Shown: piece after piece, positions 61,965-64,000 of the stretch
How positions within the stretch are numbered: position 1 is the stretch's first letter
Layout of the letters: every line of letters starts with the position of its first letter
DNA from: Mangrovivirga cuniculi
GTDB lineage: Bacteria > Bacteroidota > Bacteroidia > Cytophagales > Cyclobacteriaceae
Assembly (NCBI RefSeq): GCF_005166025.1
Contig: NZ_CP028923.1
Span: 1,490,001-1,554,000, forward strand
Length of the DNA stretch: 64,000 nt
Direction of reading: 5' to 3'
Translations under genes and position numbers: made by a program
The notes under the pieces: model-generated
What the model was told of the DNA's origin: nothing
The model's input: the letters and a program-made list of their open reading frames with translations, nothing else
The model's database searches: none

Positions 61965-63752
61965 ATGAATAATCTGATAGAGAAAAGTGGGCTGGTAACT
62001 TATACTGTAATGGTCAACGGAGATGAACTCCCAGGTCAGTACGGTGTGATATTCATTCGGGTAGATAAAGAAATTAATAAGGTATCATCTGCTACAGTCG
62101 AATTGACCGACGGTGGAGTGGGTGAAAGTCAGGGCTTTGATTTAAGTAACGATGACCTGTTTAGTGCAGGAAATGAAATCGAAATTAAAGCCGGATACCA
62201 AAACGAAGAAGAAACAATATTCAAAGGAGTTATAGTCAGACAAAATCTCCGGATTATGAGATCCGGAAGCTCCCGGTTTGTAATTGATTGTAAGCACAAA
62301 GCAGTAAAGCTTACCCTCGCCAGGAAAAATAGAATATTCTTTGAATCAACTGATTCTGATGTAATCAATAAAATTTTTGGTGATTACGAAATGGAGTTTG
62401 AAGTGGAGGATTCAGAAACAGAACATCCTGAGCTGGTTCAACATCATTCGACAGATTGGGACTTTGTATTAATGAGGTCTGATATTAACGGGCTATTGGT
62501 AAACACTGGTGATGACAAGTTAACAATTAAGAAAATAGATCTTGCTGAAGAAGCAGTGCTGGAAGTAGGTCATGGTTCAGGCTTACTGGCATTTAATGGT
62601 GATGTCGATGCAAGAAACCAATTTAATGCAGTGAATGCCTATGCCTGGGATTCATCTAACCTGGAATTAATTGATGCTTCAGGTGAAGCACCGGGTGAAG
62701 TAGAAGTGGGTGAGAAAAAATCAGAGGAATTGGCTTCTGTTTTTGGTATTGAAGATGTACCTCTTCAATCACCAGCATTTATGCAGCAATCTATGTTAAA
62801 AGCATGGGCCGATGCTAAGATCACCCGTTCAAGGATGGCTAAAGTTCGGGGTAATATGACAGTTTTAGGCAACTATTACGTCAATCCGGGCAATTTTATC
62901 GAACTGAAAGGATTGAGTAAGCAATTCAACGGTAAAAATTATATCTCCGGTGTTACTCATATCATCGAAGGAGGAGACTGGACTACAGATTTTCGATTAG
63001 GCTTATCCTACGACTGGTATACCGAAGAAAGACCATATATAAATAGTCAGCCAGCATCAGGATTGGCTCCTGCTATTCAGGGACTCCATGCCGGACTGGT
63101 AAAACAAATTCATGAAGATCCTGATGGTAATTACCGGGTTCAGGTCACCATACCAACATTGCAACAAGATAACATGCCTTTATGGGCCCGATTATCAAAC
63201 ACCTATGCCACGGCTGACGCAGGGATGTTTTTTTACCCGGAAATAGGTGATGAAGTTTTGATCGGTTTTCTAAATGATGATCCCCAGCATCCTGTGATTC
63301 TTGGTACACTGTATGGTAAACAGAAAAAACCTAAGTACACTCCGGAAGAAGAAAATCCGACAAAATCAATTTTCACCAAAGGAGAACTGGAAATAAAATT
63401 CAATGATGCCGATAAAATTCTGACTATCTCTACGCCTGGAGGAAATACTTTCACGTTAGATGATGATCAGAAAAAAATCATTTTAGTCAATGAAGAAAAT
63501 GGGAATACTGTAGAAATGTCTGATGCCGGGATCAGTTTGCTTTCCGATGCAGATATTGTACTTAATGCTAAGGGAAATATCACCATGGAATCGGGTCAGG
63601 ATACGGTGGTAAAGGCAACCGGAGATTTTAATGGTGAAGGAATCAATGTTAATATGGCGGGTTCAGCAAAATTTGCTGCTGAAGGAGCCCAGGCAGAGTT
63701 ATCTGCATCGGCTACTGCTGTGATAAAAGGAAGTTTAGTACAGATAAATTAA
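61965..63752 (+). CDS. VgrG-like spike/baseplate hub protein
   Basis: 595 residues. The first ~340 form a phage gpD/gp27-like hub (VTYTVMVNGDELPGQYGVIF, SSATVELTDGGVG, RSRMAKVRGNMTVLGNYYV). Residues about 370-455 form the gp5 OB-fold (GLVKQIHEDPDGNYRVQVTI, WARLSNTYATADAGMFFYPE, IGDEVLIGFLNDDPQHPVIL). The last ~110 form the needle (GNTFTLDDDQKKIIL, ISLLSDADIVLNAKGNITME). The spike is carried at the tip of the tube and pierces the target. It may bear an effector, but none is visible on this protein. Confidence 0.93.
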   Translation: MNNLIEKSGLVTYTVMVNGDELPGQYGVIFIRVDKEINKVSSATVELTDGGVGESQGFDLSNDDLFSAGNEIEIKAGYQNEEETIFKGVIVRQNLRIMRSGSSRFVIDCKHKAVKLTLARKNRIFFESTDSDVINKIFGDYEMEFEVEDSETEHPELVQHHSTDWDFVLMRSDINGLLVNTGDDKLTIKKIDLAEEAVLEVGHGSGLLAFNGDVDARNQFNAVNAYAWDSSNLELIDASGEAPGEVEVGEKKSEELASVFGIEDVPLQSPAFMQQSMLKAWADAKITRSRMAKVRGNMTVLGNYYVNPGNFIELKGLSKQFNGKNYISGVTHIIEGGDWTTDFRLGLSYDWYTEERPYINSQPASGLAPAIQGLHAGLVKQIHEDPDGNYRVQVTIPTLQQDNMPLWARLSNTYATADAGMFFYPEIGDEVLIGFLNDDPQHPVILGTLYGKQKKPKYTPEEENPTKSIFTKGELEIKFNDADKILTISTPGGNTFTLDDDQKKIILVNEENGNTVEMSDAGISLLSDADIVLNAKGNITMESGQDTVVKATGDFNGEGINVNMAGSAKFAAEGAQAELSASATAVIKGSLVQIN

Positions 63753-63757
63753 AATAA

Positions 63758-64000
63758 ATGCTACCAGCAGCTCGAATAGGAGATAATCATGTTTGCCCGA
63801 TGGTCACGGGAACAGTACCCCATGTGGGTGGACCGGTAGCAGTCGGTGAGCCAACAGTATTAATTGCTGGTGTTCCAGCTGCAAGAGTTGGTGATATGTG
63901 TGTTTGTTCCGGTCCACCGGATACGATCGCAGTGGGATCCGGAACAGTGATGATTGGTGGTATGCCGGCAGCAAGAATGGGTGATACTACAGCTCATGGT
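63758..64000 (+). CDS. PAAR-repeat spike tip protein (3' end outside window)
   Basis: At least 81 residues, cut by the right edge. MLPAARIGDNHVCPMVTGTV then VAVGEPTVLIAGVPAARVGD, MCVCSGPPDTIAVGSGTVMI and GGMPAARMGDTTAHG are the glycine/proline-rich repeats of the PAAR fold. PAAR proteins sharpen the VgrG spike and often carry effectors at the end. It starts five bases after the spike stop, so the injection operon continues to the right. Confidence 0.93.
   Translation, partial: MLPAARIGDNHVCPMVTGTVPHVGGPVAVGEPTVLIAGVPAARVGDMCVCSGPPDTIAVGSGTVMIGGMPAARMGDTTAHG

Overview
The window looks like a chromosomal piece of a Bacteroidota bacterium, probably Cytophagales (a Fulvivirga- or Marivirga-like marine group). 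The reasons are a SusC/SusD pair with a hybrid two-component regulator, T9SS-type secreted proteins, Rhs proteins of the Bacteroidota type, an M56-M23 fusion peptidase, a TAnnTTTG-type promoter and low GC. No rRNA, tRNA or CRISPR array was seen.

Layout. 1-4.5 kb: a secreted zinc metalloprotease cut by the left edge, then an inositol-monophosphatase-like enzyme coupled to a small-molecule kinase. 4.5-15.6 kb: an accessory, repeat-rich region. It holds a ParE-type toxin-antitoxin pair, a 5'-truncated Rhs protein with a candidate immunity membrane protein, a BlaI/M56-M23 pair with a palindromic operator, an AT-rich orphan gene, and an EndoU-like toxin tip with a candidate immunity gene. It also holds three relics of an XRE-type regulator, a ~0.5 kb direct duplication and many palindromes. 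15.6-24.2 kb: a secreted protein, then a minus-strand series made of a large T9SS subtilase with five NKFRAIVN motifs, a TPR-adenylate cyclase, a Pycsar-type transmembrane effector homologue and an HD phosphohydrolase. 24.6-36.8 kb: an M16 peptidase pair, an ECF sigma factor with a membrane protein, tandem small barrel-like proteins, transporters, hydrolases and a stress protein. 36.9-49.4 kb: a polysaccharide-utilisation-type locus (SusD, SusC, hybrid sensor, GH3, lactonase-fold protein). 49.5-54.9 kb: cold-shock protein, prenyl synthase, amidohydrolase and others. 55-64 kb: a GH18-like membrane-anchored protein followed by the first part of a contractile injection system (DUF4255, unknown, sheath, two tube proteins, DUF5908, LysM hub adaptor, VgrG-like spike, PAAR), running off the right edge.

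The strongest candidates for new biology are (1) the split cyclase / PycTM-like effector / HD operon, (2) the toxin-tip cassettes that share one junction sequence and lie among palindromes with interchangeable stems and constant cores, (3) the NKFRAIVN repeat in the subtilase, and (4) the contractile injection locus with an unrecognised 343-residue protein.

A quality warning: nine reading-frame breaks were found in eight genes, and every one is repaired by adding one base to a homopolymer run. The eight genes are therefore listed as whole genes. The pattern points to under-called homopolymers in the sequence more than to pseudogenes.
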